DNA of 64,000 bases from Saccharospirillum sp. (GCA_018402545.1 JAGYIL010000001.1:2604001-2668000), one strand, 5' to 3'. Shown: positions 10,680 through 20,617, counted from the first letter of the stretch. The notes: generated by a model from the sequence alone, not told the origin. Program-made: numbers and translations.

Positions 10680-10770
10680 GGTCGATGACCTTACACCGAC
10701 ATCAAAGGGCAGTTATACTCGCTCGAACAGAGTTTTATCTGGAGGATCACATCCTCTACAGGGAGGTAGA

Positions 10771-12642
10771 ATGCGGAGTAGATGTAGTAGGCAAGGTTCG
10801 GTCCTTACGCTTTGTACTGCCGCGCTGATTTGGGCATCCACTGTATTCACAGGTATCGCAACCGCCGCCGTTATTCCGGCCAATGAACTGCCCGGGGATC
10901 TGGCGGGCTGGGTGGAGCTGCTTAAGGAACCGGCTGACGCATCGGCGTGGAGCCTGAACACGGCCCTTAACGCTCCCGACTCGGAGTGGGTACCAATCTC
11001 CAACTCCGTTTTAAACTTCAGTTTCGATGCTTCTGCCTACTGGGTTCGAATCACCCTTAACAACCCGACCGACGCCAATATTCGACTGATATTTGATGTC
11101 GCCCAGCCATTGCAAGATTATATTGGTGCCTGGCTGGTGGATGAAAACAACGCACCGCTGCGAACCTGGCAAACCGGTGACCGCCGCCCAACCTCAGGCC
11201 GCCCTTTCCCCTACCGGGCATTTGCATTTCCAATCAGCATCGCGCCCGGTCAGCAGATTCAGTTCGTCGCCCGGTTTGACACCCATGATGGCCTCTACGA
11301 CGCTCTGCCCCTGTCGCTCGTCAGCCAGGGCACCTTTTTCATGCAAAAAGACCGGGAAGCACTCTGGTTTGGATTCTACTATGGCGCAATCACAATACTG
11401 CTGTTGTACAACCTGCTCGTCGGCATGGCCACTCGCGAACGTGATTTTCTATTGTACAGCCTGTATTTGGGATGCTTCTTGCTCTGGAATCTCGCCTTCC
11501 GAGGTTACCTTGCACTGGGCCCACTGGCGAATGCACCCATCCTGAACAATATAGCGACCGCCGTGTTTGGCGGCTCCATCTTTATCTCGCTGATAATTTT
11601 TACACGCCGGTTTCTCTCCTTGAACACGCGTATGCCACGCACCGACAGCGCCATGCTCGTGCTCGCAGCGGCCATGGCGATACCGATTCTACTGGCGATG
11701 CTGGACTATTATGCCCTGGTGTTCCAGCTGATCATTCCGCTGGCACTGATCATCATGCTGGGCGTGCTGGCCGTCGCTACCTATCTGTCACTTAAGCGCA
11801 TTCGAACAGCGCGTATCTACCTGCTCGCCTGGGTATTTCTGATCGCCTCTGCATTTGCCTATTACGGGCGCGTGCTGTCGCTGGTGCCCTCAACCTGGCT
11901 CACCGAAAATGCATTGAACATCGGCTCACTGATTGAACTGCTGGTACTGTCACTCGCGATGGCAGACCGTATTCGGGTACTCAAACAGGAGCGGCTGGAA
12001 GATCAGACCTACCTGATCGACCGGGAGCGGGAAATGAACCAGGAATTAAAAGACCAGGTAGCGCTGAAAACCCGGGAACTGAAACAACTGGCAGACCGCT
12101 TTGAGCAGGAGTCGATTACAGACGCGCTCACCGGCCTGAAAAATCGCAGAACCTTTGAGTCAACACTGGAGAAGTCAGTGCGCCAGCAAGATCGGGATAA
12201 CCCCTGGCTTTGCCTGGCTTTGATCGACCTTGACTACTTCAAGAACTTCAACGATCAATACGGGCATCCGCAGGGCGACAAGCTGCTGGAACAACTTGGC
12301 CAGGTGTTATTGCACACCTTTCAACGCAGTGATGATCATGTTTTCCGAATAGGTGGTGAAGAGTTTGGGGTTGTGTTCCGAACCGATTCGACCCAGGCGA
12401 TTACCGCCATGCTGCAGGAATTCCAGTCGGAACTGGCTGTCATCTCTTCCCAGTCCAGCGCCGAGCCGGTAACGGCCTCAGTTGGTGTTGCCTGTGTGCT
12501 CAACGGCAATAGCATTTCCCCGAACGAGCTCTATGTTCGTGCCGATGAGTTACTGTATCGATGCAAGTCAGAGGGGCGTAACCAATTCCGTATTGAGCAA
12601 CTTGACGGACCTGCGACAGGCAAAGACTTTGCCCGCAGTTAA
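10771..12642 (+). CDS. Membrane diguanylate cyclase with 7TMR-DISM sensor
   Basis: Makes cyclic di-GMP in response to an extracytoplasmic signal. 623 residues in this order: signal peptide (1-32), periplasmic 7TMR-DISM extracellular domain type 2 (about 45-190, a jelly-roll usually binding carbohydrate-like ligands), seven-helix membrane domain (about 195-400), coiled coil (405-445), and GGDEF domain (448-612). The active site is GGEEF (528-532), an accepted catalytic variant. An RxxD inhibitory site (RSDD, 519-522) lies five residues upstream, so product feedback is expected. The Shine-Dalgarno GGAGG precedes the ATG by six bases. Confidence 0.94.
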   Translation: MRSRCSRQGSVLTLCTAALIWASTVFTGIATAAVIPANELPGDLAGWVELLKEPADASAWSLNTALNAPDSEWVPISNSVLNFSFDASAYWVRITLNNPTDANIRLIFDVAQPLQDYIGAWLVDENNAPLRTWQTGDRRPTSGRPFPYRAFAFPISIAPGQQIQFVARFDTHDGLYDALPLSLVSQGTFFMQKDREALWFGFYYGAITILLLYNLLVGMATRERDFLLYSLYLGCFLLWNLAFRGYLALGPLANAPILNNIATAVFGGSIFISLIIFTRRFLSLNTRMPRTDSAMLVLAAAMAIPILLAMLDYYALVFQLIIPLALIIMLGVLAVATYLSLKRIRTARIYLLAWVFLIASAFAYYGRVLSLVPSTWLTENALNIGSLIELLVLSLAMADRIRVLKQERLEDQTYLIDREREMNQELKDQVALKTRELKQLADRFEQESITDALTGLKNRRTFESTLEKSVRQQDRDNPWLCLALIDLDYFKNFNDQYGHPQGDKLLEQLGQVLLHTFQRSDDHVFRIGGEEFGVVFRTDSTQAITAMLQEFQSELAVISSQSSAEPVTASVGVACVLNGNSISPNELYVRADELLYRCKSEGRNQFRIEQLDGPATGKDFARS

Positions 12643-12666
12643 TTCATGGCCAGTGGGTACACGGCC

Positions 12667-13287
12667 TTATTGAACTTTCAGCAGTACCCTGAACCCCGCC
12701 AAACCGAAGAGTAATGCCATCGCCGACTCTAACCACCGTCTCAGCTTAAGGTATAGGCGACGCACGGATGCGATAGAAAACACAATGGCGTAGCCGAAAA
12801 ATACCAGCATACTGACACTGCCCACGGCAAGAATGACTCGAAACAGATCAACAGCACCGGCTTCGGGCGAAATAACCAAGGCATACAGTGAGCCAAAAAA
12901 GAAGATCGCTTTCGGATTCGTCAAATGGATCAGCAAGCCCTTCATGTAGGTCGATCTCAGTTTAAGCTGGGTTTGAACCACCTGATCGTTAGATCCGGGG
13001 CGAATGGCTGAGCGCATTGACTTATAAGATAGATAAAACAGATAACCCGCACCCAAATAGCGCAAGACCTCCACCAACCAGGCCTGTGAATACATCAGCG
13101 CCCCCAGGCCAAAGGCTGCGGAAACGGACCAGAAAAGTGAGCCCGTCATCACGCCGGCGGCCAGGGCCATCCCGAAACGGCGCCCCTGTGCCATGGAAGT
13201 CCCCAATATAGCGAGTGTAGCCGGCCCGGGGCTGGCGATAGCGACCAATGCCACCGAGACAATCAGCAAATAAGGGATATCAGCCAT
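12667..13287 (-). CDS. LysE/RhtB-family amino-acid exporter
   Basis: An inner-membrane exporter of the RhtB type (homoserine, threonine and similar amino acids). 206 residues, six predicted helices. The N-terminal signature SPGPATLAILGTSMAQGRRFG is characteristic of the family, followed by the short loop LTNPKAIFFFGSLY in the second half. It is convergent with the diguanylate cyclase (24-bp gap) and divergent from a VOC protein gene. The substrate is not determined by sequence. Confidence 0.92.
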   Translation of the reverse strand: MADIPYLLIVSVALVAIASPGPATLAILGTSMAQGRRFGMALAAGVMTGSLFWSVSAAFGLGALMYSQAWLVEVLRYLGAGYLFYLSYKSMRSAIRPGSNDQVVQTQLKLRSTYMKGLLIHLTNPKAIFFFGSLYALVISPEAGAVDLFRVILAVGSVSMLVFFGYAIVFSIASVRRLYLKLRRWLESAMALLFGLAGFRVLLKVQ

Positions 13288-13461
13288 TGAAGCGCCTCTA
13301 AATCAGCGTTTTTATAGTAAGCTGATTGTCAGGGTTTCCTTTCTTAAACTCGACAGGCATCAGCAACGACTGTCTGAATATACGTTAAAGCACTGATAAA
13401 CCAAAATGGACAAGCCACGTGGCAGACTAGTATTCAGCCAAATTCAAACCGGAGAACAACC

Positions 13462-13860
13462 ATGGAGACGATTAACCGATTACTGCTGAATGTGCTGTCA
13501 GACGATCTGGAAGCCAGCAAAGCGTTTTACACGACCCTGTTCGATTTCGAGGTGGACTATGACAGCGACTGGTTTGTTCATTTGATTTCAACCGGCCACC
13601 AGCTTGAGCTGGGAATGATGAGCGTCAGCAGCGACATCCTTCCTGCAGGTATACAGCCACAGCCCCGGGGGTTCTACACAACGCTGGTCGTCAGTGATGT
13701 CGATGCTGTGTTCGAGGCAGCGAAGGAAAAGGGCCTAACCGTGCTCAGCGAACCGGAAGATACTTTCTATGGCCAGCGTCGCCTGGTACTCGAAAGCCCC
13801 GAAGGCAGCATTGTAGATGTATCGGCGCCCATTCAGGATTTTTCACCAGAGCACCTTTAG
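13462..13860 (+). CDS. VOC-family (glyoxalase/bleomycin-resistance fold) protein
   Basis: 132 residues forming a single vicinal-oxygen-chelate unit of two beta-alpha-beta-beta-beta halves: 1-60 (INRLLLNVLSDDLEASKAFY) and 68-127 (GFYTTLVVSDVDAVFEAAKE). Many such small proteins are glyoxalase-like, antibiotic-binding or of unknown function. The ending RLVLESPEGSIVDV is the usual position of the last metal-side strand. The Shine-Dalgarno GGAGAA precedes the ATG. The gene stands alone, divergent from the LysE exporter. Confidence 0.88.
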   Translation: METINRLLLNVLSDDLEASKAFYTTLFDFEVDYDSDWFVHLISTGHQLELGMMSVSSDILPAGIQPQPRGFYTTLVVSDVDAVFEAAKEKGLTVLSEPEDTFYGQRRLVLESPEGSIVDVSAPIQDFSPEHL

Positions 13861-13933
13861 CAAACCACGACGTTCAGTTGGGCTATAGATAAGCTTAAAA
13901 AAGGGTCGATACGCTCATCGGCGGGTCATTCGA

Positions 13934-15082
13934 CTAACACTTAAACCCCAGCTTACTCAGCCAGTTCTGCGCTTCCTCAGGCACATTGACCAACCTGGCC
14001 GCTGCCAGCTCCCGGCGTTTCGGATAGTGTTTGCGCAGGCTATCGAACGTAACAGGCTGAACGAGGCCGTTATCCAGGGCGTAATGCATCGCGACCGTGT
14101 CGCGGGCCGGATCGTGCAGGGCTTGTATTAGTTCACTGCCTAGCTGCTCGGGGGAATCAGCATCAAAGAAGTGGGCGTCGAGCATGGGACCTTCCGGCAA
14201 GTCGGGCCCTGACGGCAAGGGCTGGTTAGCCCACTGATACAGTGCCTCTGCCAGCATACGAGTTCCGGTCCATTTGCCTTCCTGGCTGTAGCCGGCTACA
14301 TGGGGGCTAGCCTGGTAGACCGCACTAAGTAAGGCTTCACTTACCCGGGGTTCGTCTGGCCAGACATCGAGGACTGCCTTTATCTTGCCGGCCTCTAGCA
14401 CGGCTTGCAGCGGGGCTTCCTGGATCACCGGGCCACGGCCGGCGTTAATTAGCCAGGCACCCGGTTTTAGCCAGGAAAGCTGTTTTTCACCAATCATGCC
14501 TTCGGTCGCATGATCGCCTTCTCGGGTCAGGGGCGCGTGCATGCAAACAATGTCAGAGGCTTGCAACACGGTGCGCAAATCCACAAAACCGCCCTGCCCG
14601 CCTTGTTCAGCCCGTGGTGGATCGCATACCAGGGTGCGAACGCCCAGAGAATGCAAACGCTTTACCAGCTTGCCACCGACGTTACCTGCACCGACCACAC
14701 CAATGGTCTGTTGCCACCAGGGCAAGTCGAGATCCAGATGCAGACGGGAAAATACGGATAACACCCAATCGACCACCGACTGGGCATTGCAACCGGGAGC
14801 GTGATGAAAGGCAATCCCCTGCTCTGCCAACCACTCCTCATCGATATGATCGGTACCTATGGTGGCGCTGCCAACAAACCGTACCGGCGTGCCTTCGAGC
14901 AGCTCGGCATCAACCCTGGTAACAGAACGCACCAGCAAAACGTCGGCGTTCATCAGATCGGATCGGGAGAGTGTGCGACCCGGCAACCGGGTCAGGGAGG
15001 CGGCGAGCCCTGAGAACCAGGGCTCGACGTGGGGCATGTTCTCGTCTGCAACGATGTGCAGCCCCGGTCGGTCTTGAGTCAC
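13934..15082 (-). CDS. pdxB: Erythronate-4-phosphate dehydrogenase PdxB
   Basis: Second step of the DXP-dependent pyridoxal phosphate pathway: oxidises 4-phospho-D-erythronate in the cytoplasm. 382 residues, close to the family's 378-380. It is a D-2-hydroxyacid dehydrogenase with VADENMPHVEPWF at the start, NAD-binding GVVGAGNVGGKL (about 125-136), catalytic region LINAGRGPVIQE, and active-site His in SPHVAGYSQEGK. The C-terminal PdxB dimerisation domain is present. It starts with GTG directly after the rhlB TAA, with no gap, so expression is probably coupled to rhlB. Confidence 0.95.
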   Translation of the reverse strand: MTQDRPGLHIVADENMPHVEPWFSGLAASLTRLPGRTLSRSDLMNADVLLVRSVTRVDAELLEGTPVRFVGSATIGTDHIDEEWLAEQGIAFHHAPGCNAQSVVDWVLSVFSRLHLDLDLPWWQQTIGVVGAGNVGGKLVKRLHSLGVRTLVCDPPRAEQGGQGGFVDLRTVLQASDIVCMHAPLTREGDHATEGMIGEKQLSWLKPGAWLINAGRGPVIQEAPLQAVLEAGKIKAVLDVWPDEPRVSEALLSAVYQASPHVAGYSQEGKWTGTRMLAEALYQWANQPLPSGPDLPEGPMLDAHFFDADSPEQLGSELIQALHDPARDTVAMHYALDNGLVQPVTFDSLRKHYPKRRELAAARLVNVPEEAQNWLSKLGFKC

Positions 15083-16522
15083 TTACGCAGAACCGTCTTT
15101 GCGGTTGCCCCGGTTATCGTCTTCTTCAACCGGATCGGCATCGTCGGTGTCTGCCGGTGCAGTTGCTTCAGCTACCTGAGTTTCAGCGGTTTCTGCGGCC
15201 GGTTCTGCGTCGGCATTTTCGGCGTCTGTTTTTGACTGAGCAGCTACCTGTTCAGCGTCTTCGTCGGCTTTCGACAAGGGCGTCGTTTCACCAATTTCAG
15301 CCAACCATTCTACCGGTGGTTGTTCCAGCTCGATCTTGCGCTTGATGTAGTCTTCAATCGCCGGAATCTGGAAGGAATCGTCTTCACAGGCGAAGCTAAT
15401 CGATACACCCTTGGCACCAGCACGGCCGGTGCGACCAATGCGGTGCACATAATCTTCGGCATCTTCCGGCAGGGTGTAGTTGACGACGTGCGAGACGCCT
15501 TCAACATGGATGCCCCGGCCGGCGACATCGGTCGCGACCAGCACGGGTACCTTGCCTTCCTTGAAGTTATCGAGCGTTCTGATGCGCTTGGCCTGGGGCA
15601 CTTCACCCGACAGCACTTCGCACTGAATGCCGTCTTTGCCAAGGCGCTCACTCAGGTCCCGAACGATGTCACGGCGGTTGGCGAATACCATCACCCGATC
15701 AGCGTTCGGCTGACGCAGGACGTGCCGCAACAGCGGGTACTTTTCAGCGGTGGTAACCAGATAAACGTGCTGCTCGACGTCTTCAGCGGTTTTCACCGTA
15801 GGCTCAACTTCAACCCGCACCGGCTCACGCGTCCAGCGCTCGGCCAGATTGAGAATGTCGTGTGAGAAGGTCGCCGAGAACAGCAATGTCTGGCGCTCTT
15901 CGGTTTTCGGCGTTGCCCGCACAATGGTCTTGATGTCGGGAATAAAGCCCATGTCGAGCATGCGATCGGCTTCATCGATCACCAGGGTTTCCACCTGGTC
16001 CAGAAAGACCTGCTTGCGATTCATGAAGTCGATCAGCCGGCCCGGCGTGGCAACGAGGATGTCGAGTCGGCTTTCTTCCAGCTGCTTGCGCTGTTTGTCC
16101 ATGTCCATGCCACCGACCAGAGCGGCCACTTTCAGGCGGCTGTGCTTGGTCAGGGCTTTGGCATCTTCGGCAATCTGAAGTGCCAGCTCGCGCGTCGGCG
16201 CAAGAATCAGGGCGCGGGGCTCACCGGCGTACTGCTCCGGCAAGCGGTGCTCCATCAGATCGGTAATGACGGTGATCAGGAAAGCCGCTGTTTTACCGGT
16301 ACCGGTTTGCGCCTTGCCGATGCAGTCGTGACCGGCCAGCGTATACGGCAGCGTCATCGCCTGAATGGGGCTGCAATACTGGTAGTTCATTTCGTGAATG
16401 GCGCGCATCAGGGCGATGGGCAAAAACAGATCGTGGAAACGAACTTTTCCGGGTTCTTCGGGGACTTTGAATTGAGAGATGTGCCAACGGGGTTTACGAG
16501 GTTTTCTAGCTTGACTTGTCAC
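15083..16522 (-). CDS. rhlB: DEAD-box ATP-dependent RNA helicase RhlB
   Basis: RNA unwinding helicase, in gammaproteobacteria often a partner of RNase E in mRNA decay. 479 residues. Q motif [17 protein letters not shown], Walker [26 protein letters not shown] in [16 protein letters not shown] in [10 protein letters not shown], and the helicase C motif [11 protein letters not shown] are all present. The tail after about residue 390 is acidic and Ala/Glu/Asp-rich with low complexity, unlike the basic tail of E. coli RhlB. The only reasonable start is GTG at 16522, without a strong Shine-Dalgarno. It is preceded by an unusually long gene-free stretch. Confidence 0.92.
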   Translation of the reverse strand: MTSQARKPRKPRWHISQFKVPEEPGKVRFHDLFLPIALMRAIHEMNYQYCSPIQAMTLPYTLAGHDCIGKAQTGTGKTAAFLITVITDLMEHRLPEQYAGEPRALILAPTRELALQIAEDAKALTKHSRLKVAALVGGMDMDKQRKQLEESRLDILVATPGRLIDFMNRKQVFLDQVETLVIDEADRMLDMGFIPDIKTIVRATPKTEERQTLLFSATFSHDILNLAERWTREPVRVEVEPTVKTAEDVEQHVYLVTTAEKYPLLRHVLRQPNADRVMVFANRRDIVRDLSERLGKDGIQCEVLSGEVPQAKRIRTLDNFKEGKVPVLVATDVAGRGIHVEGVSHVVNYTLPEDAEDYVHRIGRTGRAGAKGVSISFACEDDSFQIPAIEDYIKRKIELEQPPVEWLAEIGETTPLSKADEDAEQVAAQSKTDAENADAEPAAETAETQVAEATAPADTDDADPVEEDDNRGNRKDGSA

Positions 16523-16981
16523 AGATTCACACAGACCAATATAGTTGGAGGCACTCGGCGATTCACCGGCCGGGCACCTGTTGGTTTTACGGCAACTGAC
16601 CCGTCCGTCCTGTCAGGACCGGCAATATGGATCGTTACCCTTCGTTTTCCGAAGGCCACCCGGTATTAACGCGTCGGGGGTGGCGAACTTCGGCGGTAAA
16701 GCCTTACTAAAGAACGCAACAAGGGCCACAGGCTCACTTGCTGTTTACACACTTGCCAGCAACAGGGGTTTGCCACCCATCGCGGCGACCGGCTTCATAA
16801 ACCGGTCATACGCGACACCAGTGGCAGGGGCTGGGCCCGTGACACCGATTTCAGACAGGGTGTCACTCCCGCGGCTGCGCAAGCGGTGCCGATTGTAGCG
16901 CACTTTTTATGCACTCTCGACTTTTTCAGCACCGTTGACCCGTTTCTGCCGAATCACTCAGTTAACGGATGGGCGGGTCAC
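16523..16981 (-). other. Gene-free region, predicted long 5' leader of rhlB-pdxB
   Basis: 459 bp with no supported gene. The only good minus-strand promoter I find is near its upstream end (16892-16920), which would give an rhlB leader of about 360 nt. The leader can form several hairpins, for example GTGACACC/GGTGTCAC (16839-16846 with 16859-16866) and GACCGG/CCGGTC near 16786-16806. Long structured leaders are known for some RNA helicase genes and allow autoregulation; that use here is inference. Confidence 0.5.
16892..16920 (-). promoter_or_regulatory. Candidate promoter for rhlB-pdxB
   Basis: On the minus strand a TCGAGA (-35, four of six matches) and TACAAT (-10, five of six) are separated by 17 bp. 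Transcription would start near 16885, about 360 nt before the rhlB start codon. Confidence 0.45.
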
Positions 16982-17872
16982 TTATTTCGATGGCCAGTCT
17001 GGCGCAAGCCGGCGAATCAGCACCGACGTATCGCAGCGGTTCATGCCTGCATCCTGCAATTGCTGATAGTAGCCATTCACTTCGGTTGCCATGGGCAGAT
17101 CCAGGCCCAGTCGACCCGCTTCGGCCAGGGCATAGTTCAGGTCTTTGCGCATCCAGTCGATGGCGAAGCCAAAATCGAACTTGTCTTCAGCCATGGTCAG
17201 AGCCCGGTTGTTCAATTGCCAGCTTTGTGCCGCACCGCCTCCGAGCACCTGCTGCACGTCTTCGATATTGAGCCCGGCTGCTTTGGCAAGCGTAATGCCT
17301 TCAGCCAGGCCCTGCAATATGCCAGCAATACACACCTGGTTAACCATTTTGCACAGCTGACCACTGCCTGCTGGCCCAAGCAAGCGGGATTGCTTGCCCG
17401 TGGCGTCAAACAAGGGCTGAGCCCGCTCGAAAGCCTCAGGCTCACCACCGCACATAATACTCAGCTGACCGTTTTCAGCCCCGGCCTGACCACCTGACAC
17501 CGGCGCATCAATAAACGAAAAGCCTTTATCACGGCAGGTTGCATCCAGCTCACGCGCCAGATCCGCCGAGGTGGTGGTATGGTCGATTACCAGTGTGCCT
17601 GACCTGGCCTGGGCGAGCGCTCCGTCGTCGCCGAGCAGTACCGACCGAACATCTTCATCGTTTCCCACGCAGACCAAAATGGCATCGGCGTCCCTGGCCG
17701 CTGCAGCGGGCGTATCAGCCCGGCGACCACCGTAGGTATCAACCCACTGCGCCGCTTTGCTGGCGGTTCGGTTGTAAACACACACATCAAACCCGGCTTG
17801 CTGCAGATGCCCGGCCATGGGAAACCCCATGACCCCAAGACCCAAAAAGCTGACGCGCTTAATTGCAGCCAT
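16982..17872 (-). CDS. NAD(P)-dependent 3-hydroxyisobutyrate/tartronate-semialdehyde-type dehydrogenase
   Basis: A beta-hydroxyacid dehydrogenase of the 6-phosphogluconate-dehydrogenase-like family. 296 residues. N-terminal Rossmann motif VSFLGLGVMGFPMAGHL (G-x-G-x-x-G), substrate loop DAPVSGGQAGAENG, and the catalytic lysine in GSGQLCKMVNQV. Members include MmsB, GarR and GlxR, and sequence alone does not choose between them. The gene has no catabolic neighbours. The ATG start lies 81 bp from the end of epmC. Confidence 0.9.
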   Translation of the reverse strand: MAAIKRVSFLGLGVMGFPMAGHLQQAGFDVCVYNRTASKAAQWVDTYGGRRADTPAAAARDADAILVCVGNDEDVRSVLLGDDGALAQARSGTLVIDHTTTSADLARELDATCRDKGFSFIDAPVSGGQAGAENGQLSIMCGGEPEAFERAQPLFDATGKQSRLLGPAGSGQLCKMVNQVCIAGILQGLAEGITLAKAAGLNIEDVQQVLGGGAAQSWQLNNRALTMAEDKFDFGFAIDWMRKDLNYALAEAGRLGLDLPMATEVNGYYQQLQDAGMNRCDTSVLIRRLAPDWPSK

Positions 17873-17953
17873 TTATTCGCCCTCATTCTTTGTTCAGAAT
17901 TATCCGACCATAAGCGACGCCTTGTGCGCACGTCCAGTCATAGATTGGTAGGA

Positions 17954-18556
17954 CTAGCGAGGAAGCTCAACAAAGCAATGGGGTTGCGGCAAAGGCTGCT
18001 CGAACTGATCACAGAGTCGCTTCACCGCCTCATGTGCCCGTGCCGGCAGTCCATCGACCACATACCGGGCAGCCTGTCGCTGCACAGCCTGGCGAAAAGG
18101 CAGGCTGTCGGTCGGGGTCCCGCTCAGGTTATCGGTACTGGTGCGGAACAACCGGCCCGTCGCTGATGCCAGCCACCACTCGATGGCCTGGGGTTTTACC
18201 TCAACCTGCTCAAATGCCGCCTGCTGCCTGGCATCGCGACCATCCGGGCAGTACCAGTAACCATAATCTTCCTGCAGGCGGCGCTCAGCACCGGCCAGAC
18301 ACCAGTGGGCCAACTCATGCAGGGCACTGTTAAAGTACCCATGGGCGAAAACGATGCAATGCAGCTCATCAGCCGCTGCGGCCGGTAGGTAAACCGGCTC
18401 ACCGGGACCGGGCACCAGGTGCGTTTGCCAGTCTCGCACCAGCCAGGGGTTAAGGCAACCGAGCAGTTCTTTAACACCCGCTTCCCATTGCACAACAGGC
18501 AGTACTTCGACGTCACCGCGTGCGCTGGGCTTTGTGATTAGGGTGCTTGCCTGCAT
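17954..18556 (-). CDS. epmC: Elongation factor P hydroxylase EpmC
   Basis: Hydroxylates the beta-lysylated lysine of elongation factor P, the last step of that modification. 200 residues, slightly longer than E. coli EpmC (about 182). It has the metal-binding helix HELAHW in NSALHELAHWCLAGAERRL and the family's signature YGYWYCPDGRDARQQ followed by VEVKPQAIEWW. The partner genes epmA, epmB and efp are not in the window. Divergent from the MATE exporter gene. Confidence 0.92.
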   Translation of the reverse strand: MQASTLITKPSARGDVEVLPVVQWEAGVKELLGCLNPWLVRDWQTHLVPGPGEPVYLPAAAADELHCIVFAHGYFNSALHELAHWCLAGAERRLQEDYGYWYCPDGRDARQQAAFEQVEVKPQAIEWWLASATGRLFRTSTDNLSGTPTDSLPFRQAVQRQAARYVVDGLPARAHEAVKRLCDQFEQPLPQPHCFVELPR

Positions 18557-18726
18557 GGTTTCGCCTTCGAATGATTCGCCGGGCAGTTTACTGTTTGCGA
18601 AACACTACGCAAGCCAGACCTCGCCGATTAAACACTGCATGGCGAAACGCCCCAAAAGTGCGCATACTGTTGCGCTTTTAAAAACAGCGCCTCTTAAACA
18701 ACGAACGTCACGTCAAGGATTTCGCA

Positions 18727-20142
18727 GTGGACCAGAGTCATCAACCCAAACCCATCCGCCAGGCCAGTTTAGTCGGACGCACTCTGAGCGAATGGAAGAC
18801 GCTGGCTTTACTGGGCGGACCGATTCTCGTGGCCCAGCTGGCACAGATGGCAAACGGGGTTATCGACACCATAATGGCCGGTCATGCCAGTGCTGAAGAC
18901 CTCTCAGGCGTGGCGATTGGCACCAGCCTCTGGGTACCCTTGTTCCTGTTTTTCATGGGTGCACTCAGTGCGCTGCAACCCATCATTTCCGGCTACCGTG
19001 GCAGCAATACCCTGAACCGCATCATGCCAATCACCTGGCAGGGCTTGTACATTGCCGCCGGTGCGGCGGTGCTGATTATTCTGTTTCTGATTAATGTGCG
19101 ACCCATCCTGGATGCGCTGCAGCTGGAAACCAACACGGCGCGCATCACCCAGGGCTATTTATCAGCCTTTGCCTGGGGCATACCCGCCATTCTGGTGTTC
19201 GCCGCCCTGCGCGGCCTGACCGACGGCCTTGGCCACACCAAGGCATTTATGGCCTTTTCCCTGCTCGGCACCGGCATGAACCTGCCACTGAACTACATTC
19301 TGATCTACGGCAAACTCGGCATGCCCGAACTCGGCGGCATCGGCTGTGGCTGGGCCACGGCAATTTCCAACTGGGTTGCGGTTACTGGCTTCATCATCTA
19401 CCTGAACCGCAGCAGGCATTACAGCCGCTTTCATTTGATCGACGACTGGGTCAAACCCCACTGGGCCGACATTAAATACGTGCTGAAACTGGGCGTACCC
19501 ATTGGCTTTACCATCTTCATCGAAGCCAGCGTCTTCTCGGTGATTGCCCTGTTTCTGGCGCCGCTCGGACCGGTGGTGGTGGCTGGTCATCAGATCGCGT
19601 TGAATGTTGTGTCACTGGTGTTCATGGTGCCACTAAGCCTGGGCATGGCCCTGACCCTGCGCATCAGTTTCCTGATCGGAGCCAGGGCCACGGATGCCGC
19701 CCGACTGAATGCCCGCAGTTCACTGGTTCTGGTCATGGCGATCGCCGCCGTCTACGCAACTCTGTTCTTCCTGGGCTCTGACCTGATCGCCCGCCTGTAC
19801 ACCAGCGACCCGGAGGTGCGAGCTGTTGCCGGGCTCTTGCTGGCTTACGCCGCCATCTTCCAGATCGCCGACGTCATGCAGGTCACGTGCATCAGTGCCC
19901 TGCGCGGTTACCGTGATACCCGCATTCCGATGTACATCATGATGCTGTCATTCTGGGCCATCTGCCTGCCCCTGGGCTATGTTCTGACCTTTACCGACTG
20001 GATCGTACCCGCCATGGGCGCCGCCGGTTTCTGGATCGGCCTGATTGCCGGCTTGACCAGCGCAGCGACGCTGCTGGTGATTCGCCTGTTCTGGTTCAGC
20101 CGGCAGCCACTGGCCAATCTGGACGTACCGGCCACCGCCTAA
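18727..20142 (+). CDS. MATE-family multidrug efflux pump (NorM type)
   Basis: A cation-coupled inner-membrane exporter of cationic drugs and dyes. 471 residues with twelve predicted helices. The first half starts LLGGPILVAQLAQMANGVIDTIMAGHAS, matching NorM proteins. The start is GTG 18727 behind the Shine-Dalgarno AAGGA; no nearer ATG preserves the first helix. The gene is convergent with the small TusA-like gene seven bases downstream. Likely substrates are inferred from family only. Confidence 0.9.
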   Translation: MDQSHQPKPIRQASLVGRTLSEWKTLALLGGPILVAQLAQMANGVIDTIMAGHASAEDLSGVAIGTSLWVPLFLFFMGALSALQPIISGYRGSNTLNRIMPITWQGLYIAAGAAVLIILFLINVRPILDALQLETNTARITQGYLSAFAWGIPAILVFAALRGLTDGLGHTKAFMAFSLLGTGMNLPLNYILIYGKLGMPELGGIGCGWATAISNWVAVTGFIIYLNRSRHYSRFHLIDDWVKPHWADIKYVLKLGVPIGFTIFIEASVFSVIALFLAPLGPVVVAGHQIALNVVSLVFMVPLSLGMALTLRISFLIGARATDAARLNARSSLVLVMAIAAVYATLFFLGSDLIARLYTSDPEVRAVAGLLLAYAAIFQIADVMQVTCISALRGYRDTRIPMYIMMLSFWAICLPLGYVLTFTDWIVPAMGAAGFWIGLIAGLTSAATLLVIRLFWFSRQPLANLDVPATA

Positions 20143-20148
20143 GGGCGC

Positions 20149-20391
20149 TCAGCGCCTTGCCTTCTGCACCCAGTACCGATACTCATCGTCCAGCTTGGAA
20201 TGCTGGACCAGGGTATGATTCAGAAACTCACAAAACTGGGGAATATCGCGCTCGGTCGCCGGATCCGTGGCGACCACACACACCACTTCATCCACCGCCA
20301 TCTTCCGAATCTGACGATGCAACATCATCACCGGTTCGGGACACCGCAGTCCGCGCGTATCCAGCAAGTGATCAAATTCCGGGTCTGTCAT
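20149..20391 (-). CDS. tusA: TusA-family sulfur carrier protein
   Basis: A small sulfur-transfer protein; the canonical TusA passes persulfide sulfur to TusBCDE for tRNA 2-thiouridine. 80 residues, with the conserved active-site motif DTRGLRCPEPVMM (Cys at about residue 17) and the second family motif TDPATERDIPQFCEFL. The start is ATG 20391 with Shine-Dalgarno GGAGCCCCC. The frame is open much further upstream through the repeat elements, but that extension is non-coding in character. Its length and CPEP motif make it the better candidate for true TusA than the second family member at 34530. Confidence 0.9.
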   Translation of the reverse strand: MTDPEFDHLLDTRGLRCPEPVMMLHRQIRKMAVDEVVCVVATDPATERDIPQFCEFLNHTLVQHSKLDDEYRYWVQKARR

Positions 20392-20453
20392 GGGGGCTCC
20401 TGGTTTCCGCTTGTGGCTCAGCCTTCGTTGCATAGGCTCTGGGGCTTTAGTTC

Positions 20454-20560
20454 GAGGGTATTGGGTACGGTCCTTCGGGGTCGGCGTAAACCCTTCCCTG
20501 GGGCCTAGACCGCAGCATCCTTGCTGCGGACTACCCCGAATGACCGTACCCAACACCCCC
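20454..20560 (-). repeat. REP-core element with unique arms, copy 2
   Basis: Outer arms GGGTATTGGGTACGGTCCTT and, on the other side, AATGACCGTACCCAACACCC pair with only a few mismatches but share no sequence with the arms of copy 1 or 3. The core matches copy 1: GGGGTCGGC, GCCTAGA, hairpin CCGCAGCA/TGCTGCGG. On the minus strand GTAG (20531-20534) precedes the hairpin. It lies just upstream of the TusA-like gene, so it is transcribed only if that gene has a long leader or reads through from yheT. Confidence 0.85.
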
Positions 20561-20617
20561 TTTGTTTCGTGGTTACCTAGTTTCACAATGCTTAATCCAG
20601 AAAAACCACCGCAGCAA

